DNA from: Pipra filicauda
Lineage: Eukaryota; Chordata; Aves; Passeriformes; Pipridae
Direction: 5' to 3'
NCBI RefSeq assembly: GCF_003945595.2
Contig: NW_024104998.1
Location: 5,462,721-5,526,720 of the forward strand
Length of the DNA stretch: 64,000 nt
Made by a program: the position numbers and the translations under genes. This document shows, piece after piece, positions 23,101 through 34,827 of this stretch. Below the pieces are notes generated by a model. The model was not told the origin of the DNA. It saw only the letters and a list, made by a program, of their open reading frames with translations, and did not search any database. Numbering within the stretch: position 1 is the stretch's first letter; every line of letters begins with the position of its first letter.

Positions 23101-25422
23101 TAACATATACCAAAGATTTTGAGCTGGTAAACATTCTGTCTCTGTTCCCAGAAAATCTAAGATCTTGAGTTAATACTGGAAAGCTCAAATGGTGACACAG
23201 GTAAATACTGACAGATTTAAAAATATTACTTGTGAAATGTGGCATAATGCTGCAATCAACATAAAACTGGAGAGGTGGTTAAGAAGCCTGCTTGATGGAA
23301 GACAAATGTTCAGAAATTATGATGGGAAGATTCATCTCTTCATATATGAACTTCCTTCTCAATATCTGAATAATTCTGAAGAGATGACATTTACTTTATA
23401 CTTTGGAACGCAGAATCAAGTTTAAAGGTTTAGTTTAAACAATGCATAATGTAGTCAGATTAAATTTGAAAAAAATAGTTTTCATATACAATTGTGTGGG
23501 AGATACAGATATCTACAAGACAGGCAGAGAGATATTGCAGTTTGTCATTCTTAGATGAAGGAATGTGTTCAAATATTTTATCCTAATTGTATTTTTACAC
23601 TTGCTACAGTAGATTGCTTTTAAAGGCACTATCTATAATTTGTCAGTCTAACACAACTTGCTTTTACTGAGAAAAGTTGAGAAGGCATGAAGAAAGCTGT
23701 GATATTCTTTAATATTTGTTGAATAAAGTACCAGAAGGAAGATTTAACATTTTTCCATGTCTCTGTTTTGAAATGCAAATTCATTTTGATAGACATTGAT
23801 TTCCAGAGGAATTAAGAAGTTTGATTAAAGACTGCACAGATTAGCTACTGAAAGTAGTGTGAGATATGAAAATAAGAAAATAATAGGATAAAAATATATA
23901 TGATTTGAAGTTTTAAATGGAAAACCTGTGCCACGTTCTCTTTTACTATGTGATAACAAAGCTCTGGCTTACAGGCAAAAAGCAGCTCTATCTGCTTAAT
24001 TCAACTAACCTCTTTTCTGACAATCAGACTCTCTCTATCTAACTTTTTTTCATCTTCTAGGACTGTTTTGAAGCTATCAAATGACTGTTGTAGCTATGAC
24101 ACACTAATTTGTCACGAACTTATAAATGTGAACCAAGCTTTTAATATACTTGATCTCAAATATTGACCACTTGGGCCTTATTTTTTTTTTTTTTAAATAG
24201 GTGGTGAGGTGGCATCTATTACAACTGCTGTTGTCAAGACACTGCTATCCAGCCTGATTTTCTCTACTTGAAAAAAGTTTCTACAATCTGGATGGGATTT
24301 CTTCATCAGCAGATTGTCTTTCAAGTGGAAAGCTGTGTCATGACTGTACTCATATCAGGTCATACTCATCTAATTATTCATTTCCCTGAATAATGTGTAA
24401 GAGTTGTTGGGACACCTGTTGGTGAAGGCTAATTACCTCCATTATGTTCTGTTGCCTTGGTAGCATGGTTGTTCCTTAGGTACTGACTCACTAGAAGTGA
24501 TTGTCTGGAAATTCAATTTGACTTTGGCCTACAGCTTAAGAAAAAAATTCAGCATTCAATAAGGTTACTAATGATGAAGTTTTGATTTTTCAGATTTCTA
24601 AATGCCTATCTTATTAGATGGAAGTGTCATTTCTCTGGTATAGAAAACACAACAGTTCATGTCATCTTGTAGGTAATTTCAGCCTACAGGCTTACTGCTT
24701 CCCTGATTCAAGTACTATCATCCCAGATTGATGACATTTATTACCCTGTGATGCTTTTCTCAGGAAACAGACAAAAAATAATTTATTATGCTGCCTTTCA
24801 GTGACGCCTTTTAGATTTGTTGTTAAATTTCAGCTTTCTCTCTGAACATGGTAAATCCTAGTGTAGTTTTTCAAAGTTCTATCTACAGGGTATAAAGAGT
24901 GCCTTTTTTAAAAAAATATTTTTGTCTTTTTCTTTGCAAGTGATTAAACATCCTGTGATATTAGATAGATTTCCTTTATCCCTCTTAATGTGAATATTTC
25001 AACAAATAAAATGGTTATTGTTGTATTTTATAACCTTTCATGCAATGGTTTTTAACTTCAATTAGGCATTTCAACTCAAAAGTACAAAGATTTAATGAGT
25101 TTTAAGTAGTACTTGATATAACGATTATCCATTAAAATTCAGAATGTAATTACAGACATGTACACTGCAGGTCTGAGGCTGATTTTGCATCTTCAGTTGT
25201 TTAGATTTTAGTATTTGGACTGTCAATTAAATTACTTTGATTACATTGTTTAAAATATTTTTCCTAGCTAGTGTGAGTGCTAAAGTAAAAAAAACCTAAC
25301 TGTTGGATAGCCAACATTATTGTGCAGTCCTGGCTAGTAGAGTATCAGTAGCAGAATCTTACAAAGTTTCAGGACTCCAAGATGGAAAACTACTGTTCAG
25401 ATGTAGTCATGGAAAAACTCGC

Positions 25423-25460
25423 TATATTTATGTATTTATGTATTTATGTATATATATATG
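25423..25460. repeat. (TATTTATG)n short tandem repeat
   Basis: Three to four octamer units of TATTTATG run into a short (TA)n stretch. The region lies within a frame that is only a consequence of the repeat. Confidence 0.85.
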
Positions 25461-25564
25461 AAGTTAAATGCGGAGGGCAAAATAATCATAACTGTCTAAA
25501 AAGAAAAAAAGTGAGATTTGGGGTTCATGAAATATTAAAATTAAATCGAATTAAATCAAATATT

Positions 25565-26278
25565 TCAGTTGTGAGGGACCTGCAATGATCATCTAGCTCA
25601 ACTGTCTGACCACTTCAGGGCTGACAAAAAGTCACAGCATGTTATTATGGACATTGTCCAAAAGCCTCAAAAACAACTAACAGGTACCTCCCTAGGAAGC
25701 CTCTCATGGTGTTTGAAACCCTCTCAGTCAAGAAATATTCCGTAACGTCCAGTCTAAACCTCTCCTAGTGTATCTTTGAACCGTTCCTACCTGTCTTATA
25801 ACTGGATCTCAAGGAGAAGAAATCCACACCTTCCTCCCCACCTCCCCTCCTTGGGAAGTTGTAGGGAGTAAGGAGGTCATCCCTCAGCCTCCTTTTCTCC
25901 AAAACAGACAAACACAAATTTCTCAGCTCCTCACAGGCTATGCCCTCCAGCCCTTGCACAAGCTCTGTTTCCTTCCTTTGGATGTGGTAGAGTACCATCA
26001 CATCCTTCACATTCTCATTAATCTGTGGAGTCCAGAACTGCACACAGCACTCCAGGTGAGGCTACACCAACACTGAATACCACAGGATAATCACTGTTTT
26101 GACCGGGTGGTGATGCTGTGTTTGATGCACTCCGGGATGGGGTTTGCCCTCTGCACTACCAATGGACAGACTGCTGACTCACACTGAGCTGCTGCTGACC
26201 AGCACCCTCAGATCCCTTCCTACAGTGTTGCTTCCAGCCACTCATCTCCCAGTTTATGCCTGTGTCCAGTATTACCTC
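25565..26278 (-). mobile_element. CR1 LINE 3' portion, about 0.7 kb
   Basis: On the minus strand the segment encodes decayed pieces of the CR1 ORF2 C-terminus, including an LEKRRLRDDL-type motif (seen as EKRRLRDDLLTPYNF around 25850-25900). It ends in the 3' untranslated region with the GGGACCT...GATCATCTAG block near 25575-25600. The terminal octamer tail is poorly preserved. Several stops and frameshifts show it is an old, 5'-truncated copy. Confidence 0.85.
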
Positions 26279-27152
26279 AATGCTTAGGAGTAGGAGAAAA
26301 GAAGCAGAAAAATCCCACAGAACCTACAACAACTAAGTTAGGAAAACAATGGAGTAAAGCACAGATTCCATCATTATGCCGCTGTACAAATCCACAGTTG
26401 TGCAAACCTTGAACATTATGTAATTCTGACTCCCCATTTAAAAAAAAAAAGTCATAAAATTTAGAAAAATAATATAGTGAATAGAGCAAAGGGATAAAAA
26501 AGAGAAAGAGCTTCCACACAAAGACTGAATAAATTGAAATTTTTTGTCTAATAGAAGACCTTATTTTGTCTTGCAATGTGCTTACTAGTAAGGGACAAAA
26601 ATATGTGAAAGGTTTCTCACTGTTTTTCTTTTTCCAAAGCGGGAATGGGACCATCAAATCAAAAACTAGTCTGGATCTAAGCAGGAAAAAAAGGAAATGA
26701 TACTTTGTGCAAAAAATAGTAAAGCTCTGAAATATCTCACTAAAAGACGACACAGATGTGAAAATTTTTATAGATTCAAAGTAACACTGCAGAAGTATTT
26801 AGAAGAAAGATCACTAAAGGTTATACAATAGAAAAACTTCTTGGAAATCTGAACAGAAGTGATCTGTTTTCTCAGAAAAAAATGTAGAAGTTTGTGTCTT
26901 AATAAAGCAAACCCATGAAATTAATTTAGGTTTGCAGCCAAATATTGAATTTTTTTTTAACAAACCAAAATAATTCAGATGTACAGAGTGTTTCAGATGC
27001 ATAGGCATAGTGTTTTGAGAAAGTTCATGATTCAGTGTTGTTCTCCTCCTCTGGGCTTCAACTTTTTCAGCTGACCTCTGTCTCTCATGATCCATCACAA
27101 GATTTCTTCACAGAACAAGAAGATAGGAAAGTGCTATGAGAAGATATAGTAT
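26279..27152. other. Unique sequence between two CR1 copies
   Basis: No gene seen. A 158-codon minus-strand frame at 26277-26753 is rich in Phe, Leu and Ser, as expected for the reverse of A-rich DNA. It shows no domain and starts in the CR1 border. Confidence 0.5.
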
Positions 27153-27153
27153 T

Positions 27154-27178
27154 TATATATATATATATATATATATAT
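27154..27178. repeat. (TA)n microsatellite, first tract
   Basis: Uninterrupted TA dinucleotides for about 25 bases. A second TA tract lies 60 bases further on. Confidence 0.95.
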
Positions 27179-27235
27179 TTCTCCTGTTTTAGGAGAAGAC
27201 TGCAAACACAACAGTCAGCAATCTGTACTTCTTTT

Positions 27236-27259
27236 TGAATATATATATATATATATTCA
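27236..27259. repeat. Perfect 24-bp AT palindrome, second TA tract
   Basis: TGAAT, then alternating AT, then ATTCA: the 24 bases are exactly self-complementary. Between the two TA tracts lies a small hairpin (TCTCCT...AGGAGA). Confidence 0.9.
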
Positions 27260-27309
27260 TTTCACTTTTAGTTTTCTGAATTTTGTGTGGAAAAATTTGA
27301 CTTATATTG

Positions 27310-28062
27310 CAGAATCACAGAATCAGAGAAGTGTTAGGGTTGGAAGGGACCTCTGGAGATCATTTAGCCCAACTCCTGTGCCAAGGAAGGGTCACCTGGA
27401 GCAGGTTACACAGGAGAGGCTCCAGGTGGGTTTCGAATGTCTACAGAGGAGTGAGACTCCATGACCTCTCTGGGAAGCCTGTTCCAGTGCTCTGCCACCC
27501 TCAAGGTAAAGAAGTTCTTCCCCATGTTGATGTGGAACTTCTTGTGTTTTAATTTATGGCCATTGCTCCTCGTCCTGTCACTGGGCACCAGAAAAGTGTC
27601 TGGCACCATCCTCTTGACACCTGCCTTTGAGATATTTATATACATTGATGAGATCCCCTCTCAGTCTTCTCTAGACTAAACAGGCCCGTGTCCCGCAGTC
27701 TCTCCTCATAAGAGAGGTGCTCCAGTCCCTTAATCACCTTTGTGGCCTTTCATTGGACCCTCTGCAATAGCTCCTTGTCTTTCTTGTGATGAGCCCAGAA
27801 TGGACACAGTAGTCCAGATGTGGCCTCACTAGGGCCGAGTTAGAGGGGGGAGATCACCTCCCTTGACCTCGTGGCTACGCTCTTCCTGATGCACCCCAGG
27901 ATACCATTGATCCTCCTGGCAGCAAAGACACACTGCTGGCTCATGGTCAACTTGTCATCCATCAAGGCTCTCAGGGCCTTTTCAGCAGAATTGCTCTCTA
28001 GTAGGGCAGCCACCAGTCTGTACTGGTACTTGAGGTTATTCCTCATTATATTGTTTAAACTC
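27310..28062 (-). mobile_element. CR1 LINE, 5'-truncated, about 750 bp
   Basis: On the minus strand this reads as the C-terminal third of CR1 ORF2 and its 3' end. Near 28050 is a KYQYRL motif, followed by LTMSQQC, NGILGCIRKSVA and SREVI, then (27406-27645) [18 protein letters not shown] and [10 protein letters not shown]. The 3' untranslated region follows with GGTCCCTTCCAACCC and the tail TGATTCTGTGATTCT at 27310-27325. It is broken by several frameshifts and stops, for instance after SREVI. The similarity is clear, so it is one of the younger CR1 copies here, but it is not functional. Confidence 0.95.
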
Positions 28063-29514
28063 TTCTCAGAAAACAAGTCCTTTGCCATTAATCTTGATCT
28101 CAAATATCTGTAGAGCTCAGACTAAGTAAGATGTTAGTAAACCTGTGTGAATTAAAAATTAACTTCATTCCTTGGTTGTAGGAATTTTGTTGCTTACATG
28201 ACTTTTAAAGCTCTGATTTCAAATGGAAGTGAAATAATTTCAGGAGACTTTATATTTGAGGAGACTATGTTGCTGCCTGCTGTGTTTGTGGGATTTGTTG
28301 TCATTGAGTACACTCACTATGAACACAGTAGTGATTTCTTGTGTGTACCTACAATAAGGTCATGTATTTAAGAGCATCTAGCCATCATGCTGGCTCCTTC
28401 ATCAGTAATTTTTCAAATGAAAACAGAGGAAAATACAGCAGAAGTACAGAATGGTCTAGAAACCAGTTGATGAATATTGTTGAGATTTCATAGGGAAAGG
28501 TTTTATTCCTCAGCTTGTGCCTTTCATAATTATTTTTTCTTGCTAGCTCCACTTTGATGTTTTATCTCCTTGTACTTTTAATGTGCTGAGGTTTGTATGC
28601 GAAGTTAGGCTTTCTCTTCTTCATGGTTACAGCTATAGATACAGGATTAATGTTCTGAAGCATCAAAACTCTTTGTTTCCTCCAAAACAATTCTCTTCAG
28701 AATATTCCTGTCCAACACTTCTGAAGAGATTTTCTGAACTCAGAAACTAATTTTTTATTTATTCATATATGCGTATCAGGTTTCTGTTCTGTTTCATTTT
28801 CTAAGTTCTTGTTCCTTTTAGAAAAATAACCTTTACTGTGCTTTAGAGTTTCAAGTTTAGCCAGCAACACTTTGACAGTTGAGGTAGGGTTCTTGTCAGT
28901 GAGACAATCCTGTAGGTAATTTTCATCTTGATTTTAATGACTTAGAATCTGAAAATCATTTTCCTGGACTCACGAGACCAAGCAGTGAAATGGTTCTTTT
29001 TCTTTCTCGGTGGGTTGCATTTTCCTCTACTCTAATTTGTAATAAAAGAAAAGAAATTAACAATGTCAACCTCACAGGCAAAACTAGTTTGCTACTTGAG
29101 TAGCCTATACTTCAGAAAATCAAAAAAGTTCTCAAGATTTAGGCCTGACTGATTGCAATGTGTGTCATAAGAAAATGATTAGAAGCCTTAAATAAGTCAC
29201 AGTGACTCATTTTACCATATGGTCTATCAACACTGTTTTGATCCAAACCCTTCCTCTCCCTGGGGAGAGATTCTGAGTTGTGTTTGCCTTTTTTCCTGTG
29301 CTTCCTTCTTGCAATGTGGCAGTTTTCCTCTGTGCCACCAAGAACTAGAGCACTGGGCAACAGGCAGCTCTCCCGTTGGTTGAGTTGTTACAGCAGTAAG
29401 GATGCTGCAGGTGCTATTTTAAGCTTGCTTGTCAGCATTACAGTGTAGTTAGGAGAGGAAAATTTGCTGGAAGAAACATTTTCAGTCAGCTTGATGTACT
29501 ATAAAATGCTTGAA

Positions 29515-29545
29515 AAGTAAAAGAACTTTGCAAGTTCTTTTACTT
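29515..29545. repeat. Perfect 14-bp inverted repeat, 3-base loop
   Basis: AAGTAAAAGAACTT at 29515-29528 is followed by TGC and the exact reverse complement at 29532-29545. The stem is too short for a typical microRNA precursor. It could be a cruciform or a palindromic mutation product. Confidence 0.9.
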
Positions 29546-29833
29546 GAGATCCAAGTATGCATATGGACGACTTGGGCAAGATTTGCAAGGAATTTGGGTA
29601 TGATTTATGGAACTGCATTGAGAAGATGTAATTACTACCTCTTCCTATTCCCCAAAAGTTAGTACTTTCCTTGTATAATTTGAGTGTGTGGATTAGAAGC
29701 CGTGTTCCTGCATCTCTTCCTTGTTTTAGATTATTGCCTGATAGAAAATATGGATGACTGTACTCTGACTTAGTCTGAGGGGGATTTCAGACTCTCCTCT
29801 CTCAAACTCTAGTTCTTTATCTCAACTCTCAGT

Positions 29834-29896
29834 TCTGGAAACAATGTGTCACAAGACACATTTCCAGACACAAGAGTGTCTGGAAACAATGTCTTT
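29834..29896. repeat. Nested direct and inverted repeat cluster
   Basis: TTTCCAGACAC at 29861-29871 pairs exactly with GTGTCTGGAAA at 29876-29886 across a 4-base loop. The upstream TCTGGAAACAATGTGTC (29834-29850) can also pair with GACACATTTCCAGA (29855-29868) with a 3-base bulge, and its first part recurs at 29879-29893. Two alternative hairpins thus compete for the same arm. Confidence 0.85.
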
Positions 29897-31570
29897 GTCA
29901 GAACAATTTTTTTGGCAAAAGCAGGTGAGGAGTTTAATGTCTGAAAAAAAAAAATTAGATGATTTCAAAATTTAATTTTGCATTTTGGTTTCAAAGATTT
30001 TTTACCTCTTCAATTTGACGTCCAAACTGATGGACTGATGCTTTCCTCAGACCTCTTTTTCCAGGCTCATAGGATATTTGTACCTTTAAGAGTAGTAGCA
30101 GGTGGAGATTTTTAAAACCTTTATATCAAAAGAGACAATCAGATCTTCCGTGTTTTGGCCCGTGGCATGTTAGTGCCTATGATAGTCCATGAATTGAGTG
30201 TACCATTCTGTGGATATTATATATAATTTTAGACTATTTTGTGCTTTTTATATTCTATTTGACATCAGAAAAGTGGACTTATTAATAAGAATATTTTTTT
30301 TAGAGAAAAATTATGACAGAGCTCAATCTTTAAACTCATATTCCTGAATGTTTTGGTTTAAACACCATTTTAGGTTAAGTGCACTGTTTCATTTGTGTTC
30401 TTTCCACAAATGTGTAAACAAACTACTATATCACTTTCCTGACAATTATGTGGTTTCAATGTGCCATAGGCTTTATCTTCATTCATAAGTAAAATAAATA
30501 ATCTTGTGTGATGTTAAGTAAATAAGCACCAAGTAATAATGCAGTTCAGTCTTAAGTAAACGTGGTATGATGAAAATCACAGTAATGTAGTCCATGTTGC
30601 AGCAGGTCTTACCTGTCTGTGACCAGCCAGGTCTTACTTGTATGGAGTGGCTGTTTATCAGGGACTTCTGTTTACTTAAGAGCTGAGAAATGTGGCATTG
30701 CAGCTCTCTCTTCTTCAGGTGTCCACCTTCTTCTCTTCTTCCCTTCTTGGTAGGTCTGCATTCAACTACAGGATAAAAATCTTACAGACTTGCTCTCAGA
30801 ATGAGCCATTCTGAGTTATTTCCCATGATCTAAATGCAGTTTCTGAACTTTTCAGCATTAAAAGTGAATGTCATGATGGAAGATTTGGTTCATTAATTAC
30901 AGCCTGTTGAAGTCAGTGGGATTTCTGGTAGAGCAAAGAGTTACTGAGCGTTATGTAAATGAGCCCAAGTCATTATACAGTTATTAAACAACTACGTGCA
31001 CCAGGAAGGAAGAAAAACCGTTGGTGGCTTATAATTAACACTGCTGGAAATAAATGGAGGAAAGGGTAACTTGGGTTGAATGCTGGGAAAAATGCATAAT
31101 GGTAAGATCTATAATTTGCTGACTAATGGAGGCAACTTTCAGTTATTACACTGAACTGGACAAAGCATTGAAATATGTTTTAGGAACTATTTCTAGCATT
31201 GTGAGATAAATAGTGACTTTTCAGAATATGTGAATAATTTTTTTAAGAATCTGGTTAACCAGGCTGTAGGTTTGGGCAGTAACTTCCTTTCTGTCTGAAG
31301 ATTCTGTATTCTGAGTTACAGGTGTAAGGAAATATACAAAACCTGGAAAATATAATTCTAGTGATGTGACAGGTGCAAATTTTCCAGTTCTCTTTAGAAA
31401 GAAAAAACAAAAAGAGGGGAGTTCAGAATTTTCAGAAGAAATCTAAACTGAAACCTTTCATGCAGAGCTGAGAACAATGCAAGCTCATCCACAGCAAGGA
31501 AGATGTTAAAATGGGAAGTGGAAGAATAGGAAGAGGCTAGACAAACTTCTATTTAATTGCCTAAGGGTTC

Positions 31571-31815
31571 ACGGAATCACAGAAGGATTGAGGCTCAAAG
31601 AAATCTCTGGAGAGTATCTGTTCTAATCCCTGACTCAAGCACAGTCATCTAGAGTTGTCCAGGACTGTGTCTAGTCAGCTTTTGATTCTCTCCAGAGACG
31701 CAGGCTCCACAGCCTGCCTGATCAACCTGTGCCAGTGCTTGGTCATCATCACGGTCGAAAAGTGTTACCTCATGTTCAGAGGGAACCTCCTGAGTTCAGT
31801 TCATGTTTGCTGCCT
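31571..31815 (-). mobile_element. CR1 LINE 3' fragment
   Basis: The plus strand starts GGAATCACAGAAGG and continues with CTCTGGAGA, a decayed TCTAATCCCTGACTCAAG, CAGGCTCCACAGCCTG and CCAGTGCTTGGTCATC. This is the reverse complement of a CR1 3' end. It is about 245 bp long, moderately diverged and 5'-truncated. Confidence 0.85.
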
Positions 31816-33592
31816 CTAGTACAGTGACTAGGAAAACAAGTTACCTGTTTACTAGCCAACATAAGTTTTTTGCTTGTGAATGTTGTTTATTTAAATGGTC
31901 AAAACCTGCACAGATTAATATTTTTTTTCCTTTTTTCTCTTGTTTAATCCCAATTCCAGTTGCCAGGAGAGAATTTCTCAGGAAGAGAAAGTTAACTCTG
32001 TAGCTGTGTTTTCAATCTGATTTGTGAGAAGGTGAGAAAATGATGCGTGCATGGATTTCATGGATTTTGTATCTCATCTCTGTGAGGTGATGTAGTAAAG
32101 CTTGAGAAGGATGACTGAAAAAGCTGAACTTGTAGGCCTGAAGTTTGAGTTGTTCAATTATGTGTAACTCAGCCACTTAAGAAATTGCAAAATACAATTT
32201 ATCCCACCATGAAAAATAGACTGATAACATCTGTACCTTCTGCTTTTATGATTTATACTTAAATTGAAAGCATCCAAGATTTCTTTCTTTGATGGTGATA
32301 AAAAGAACAAGAGGTTCAGACACAGAATCTGCTACTATTCTAAAAAAAAGAACCTTAGTATAATGTTTCTCATGATACTACTATTACTACAGACTTCACA
32401 ACAGTTTGTCTTAGGTTTTATGAGTATTTTTGCAGAAGATTCACAAGCACCAATCAGTTCAGTCCAGTATCTACATAGACATATTTGTGTACATGTACAG
32501 TGAGAGAGGCCTTATGTACATACTTTGTCTTTACCATAATTATCAAGAGAAAAATTAACTTCCAGAGAAATACCTTGATTCATAGTAAGAGTTTTATATA
32601 TAAAGCTAAATACTTATTTGTGAATAAATATGCAGAAAAATTTCCACATGTAAGCTCTGACTTATTATTCATAAGAAATAAAAGAACATGACAATAATTC
32701 AAATATAGAATAATACAGAATATTCTTTTAATATCAGTGACAGGTGATTTTTAACTTAAGATGATATAAAATATTGAAATACGACTTTGATCTCCCGTAC
32801 CTAACATAGCTGCAAAGACTTAATGTTGCTGAACAGCTTGCTTGGATGCCTTCCCAATGATCTGCAAAGCCTTAAGGATTTCACAGTGATTAACTCTACC
32901 ATAATCTTTTTTCGAAGGCCAATTTTGCCAGGCCATCAGTTTATATGTAGATTAAACTGGCAAGTGTGAGCAAACTTTCAGAATCAAGTAAAGTAGATGT
33001 TAATTACTTGTTACTACTTTAGGTTTTCTTACTGCAATTGGAAAATTACAAAGAGGATAGATGGGTAATAAACAAAATTCCCATTTGGGATGACAGCTGG
33101 AGTAGCAGAAAATTCTCCTGTTGTCATGGGTTATTGCTACCAGTTATTTTACATATAAATCATTTCACTCATCTCTGTTTGGCAAGTGTTCTTGGCACCA
33201 CCAATATTTACAGTGTCTGATTTTCTAAGCAAAGGCTGAGAAATGTTTTTCTCTCTAACTGCTCGTGTTCGGTACCAGAAAGAAGGTGGATTTGTAAATA
33301 TATGTTAGAGGTTTTGGGCCCTGGAAATGGACAGAAACAGGCAGGTATGAATAAATACACCAACATTTAGCTAATAAAGGAAAGTGGTTACAGAAACATT
33401 CTTTCTGCAGCAGTTGATTGTCCAATGAAAGAATAATAAAAGTGTTGCTGCTCTGACCACAGACAATGAAGGGAAACAGAATAGATATTAGTTTGGAGGA
33501 AAATGTGAGGTGTCTGTCATAGCAGGCTTCAAACCAGGGTCAGGAAGTCATTAATCCAAAAATATGCTTTATTACTATTGTGCATATATCAA
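31816..33592. other. Unique AT-rich sequence next to the non-CR1 LINE
   Basis: No gene seen. An AATAAA lies on the minus strand near 33566, a few bases beyond the point where recognisable LINE coding sequence stops. It could be an accidental match or a remnant of the element's 3' region after an internal deletion. Confidence 0.5.
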
Positions 33593-34827
33593 TTCCCAAC
33601 AGCACACCACAAACTCGTGAAATTTGGCATGGAGTGTAAGGCCCCCATGTTTCCAGACTTTGGGTGGAATTCCATCAACCGCAGCTGCCTTACTGATTTT
33701 CACCTGCTGTATGGCCTTGAGGGTTTCTCCTAAAGTGGGGGCAGTATCCAATTTGTACTTCACCGGTTGTTGTGTGGTGGACTGAATTGCTGAGTCTCAG
33801 ACTACACAGTTGGTACTGAAAAGAGTCTGAAAGTGTTCAGACCATCAATTCAGAATGGAGGTTTTATCTGTCAGAAGTGTTTGACCACCTGTGCTGAGTA
33901 GAGGGCTTTGTACCTGGTATGTAGGCCCGTATGCTGTTTTCAAGGCCTCATAGAAACCTTTGTGATCTCCCGAATCTGCGCATAATTGAGTTTTTTCAGC
34001 TAGATCAATCCACCACTTGTTCTGGATGTCATGGAGTTTCTGTTGGAGCTTGCTGCATGCAAGATGAAAGGTTGTTTTTCTTGCGTGACAGGATGGCAGT
34101 GCAAGGTGTACTTGGTAAGCGGTTCTCTTCTTCCTCAACAATTCCTGGATCTCTTGATTGTTTTCATCAAACCAGTCCTTGTTCTTCTTGAAGGAGAACC
34201 CTAAGGATTCTTCAGAGGATTGCAGGATGCTGTTTTTAATATGGTGCCAAAATATTTCAGGAGAGGAATCTGTAGAATCTATGGAATGGTTTTCAAGCCT
34301 AGTTTGAAGGTTTGCCTGGAATTTGTCTCTCACCGTGGCTTATTGGAATTTGTTAATTGGAGTCTCCCCCTTGGGATACTGCCCCTTTTAGGTTTGAATT
34401 TGAGATTGAAGTTGAGTTTGCAGCGCACAAGCCAATGGCCTGTTTGGTATTCTGCGCTGGGCATCACGCGGGTATGGTGGACATCGCGGACATCTCTCTG
34501 TTGCACAAAGACATAATCAATGAGGTGCCAATGCTTAGATCTGGGATGCATCCAGGTTGTCTTCAGACTATCTTTCTGCTGAAAGATAGTATTAGTGATG
34601 GTGAGCTGTTGCTCCGCACAGAATTCTAGCAGAAGTCAACCATTATCGTTGCAGTTTCCAACACCATGCTTGCCTAATATTCCTTTCCATGCTTCAAAAT
34701 TCTTGCCTACTCTGGCGTTGAAATCACCAAGGATAATGATCTTATCATCTGCAGGAACCTTTTGGGTAAGGCGACGCAGGTCAGTGTAAAATTTATCTTT
34801 TTCAGCAGGGTCAGCTTGGAGAGTTGG
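33593..34827 (-). mobile_element. Internal fragment of a non-CR1 LINE: endonuclease and start of reverse transcriptase
   Basis: Read on the minus strand, coding begins inside an APE-type endonuclease. The motif IILGDFNARVG lies at about 34705-34740, and HPRSKHWHLIDYV follows at 34510-34550 with its D in the family's usual place. A linker domain follows with KNKDWFDENNQEIQELL (around 34160-34210) and NKWWIDLAEKTQ, then SKAAAVDGIPPKVWKHGG, the opening of the reverse transcriptase, near 33645-33700. The pattern matches animal LINE proteins often mislabelled craniofacial development protein 2-like; I cannot assign the clade. Both ends are missing. Over about 410 codons I see only one frameshift (near 34333) and three in-frame TGA stops (34636-34638, 33845-33847, 33797-33799). 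At least two replace an Arg expected in the family, so CGA-to-TGA decay is likely. The element is not functional. Confidence 0.88.

Larger units (their letters stand above)
18291..25560. other. Unique AT-rich sequence, no gene seen
   Basis: About 7 kb without a recognisable gene or transposon. Small items: a 21-base-period tandem duplication at 20072-20112 (ACAAACCAGCATT core, one mismatch), a T14 run at 24181-24194, and a C/A-rich stretch near 21985-22040. All frames are short and without known domains. Confidence 0.55.
28063..31570. other. Unique AT-rich sequence, no gene seen
   Basis: No gene recognised over about 3.5 kb. Two unusual hairpin clusters at 29515-29545 and 29834-29896 are listed separately. 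A homeobox/octamer-like ATGTAAATGAG lies near 30953 in a smooth, repeat-free stretch that could be conserved non-coding DNA, but this cannot be tested here. Confidence 0.5.

Noticed and set aside
26277..26753. 158-codon minus-strand frame rich in Phe, Leu and Ser
   Set aside because: Composition is that expected from the reverse of A-rich DNA; no domain, promoter or splice context.
33593..34827. AviRTE-type (nematode-related RTE) identity for the LINE
   Set aside because: The endonuclease motif here is HPRSKHWHLIDYV, whereas RTE-1/BovB-type proteins have a TWxSPxxxxRNQIDYI-like motif, so I do not assign it to RTE.
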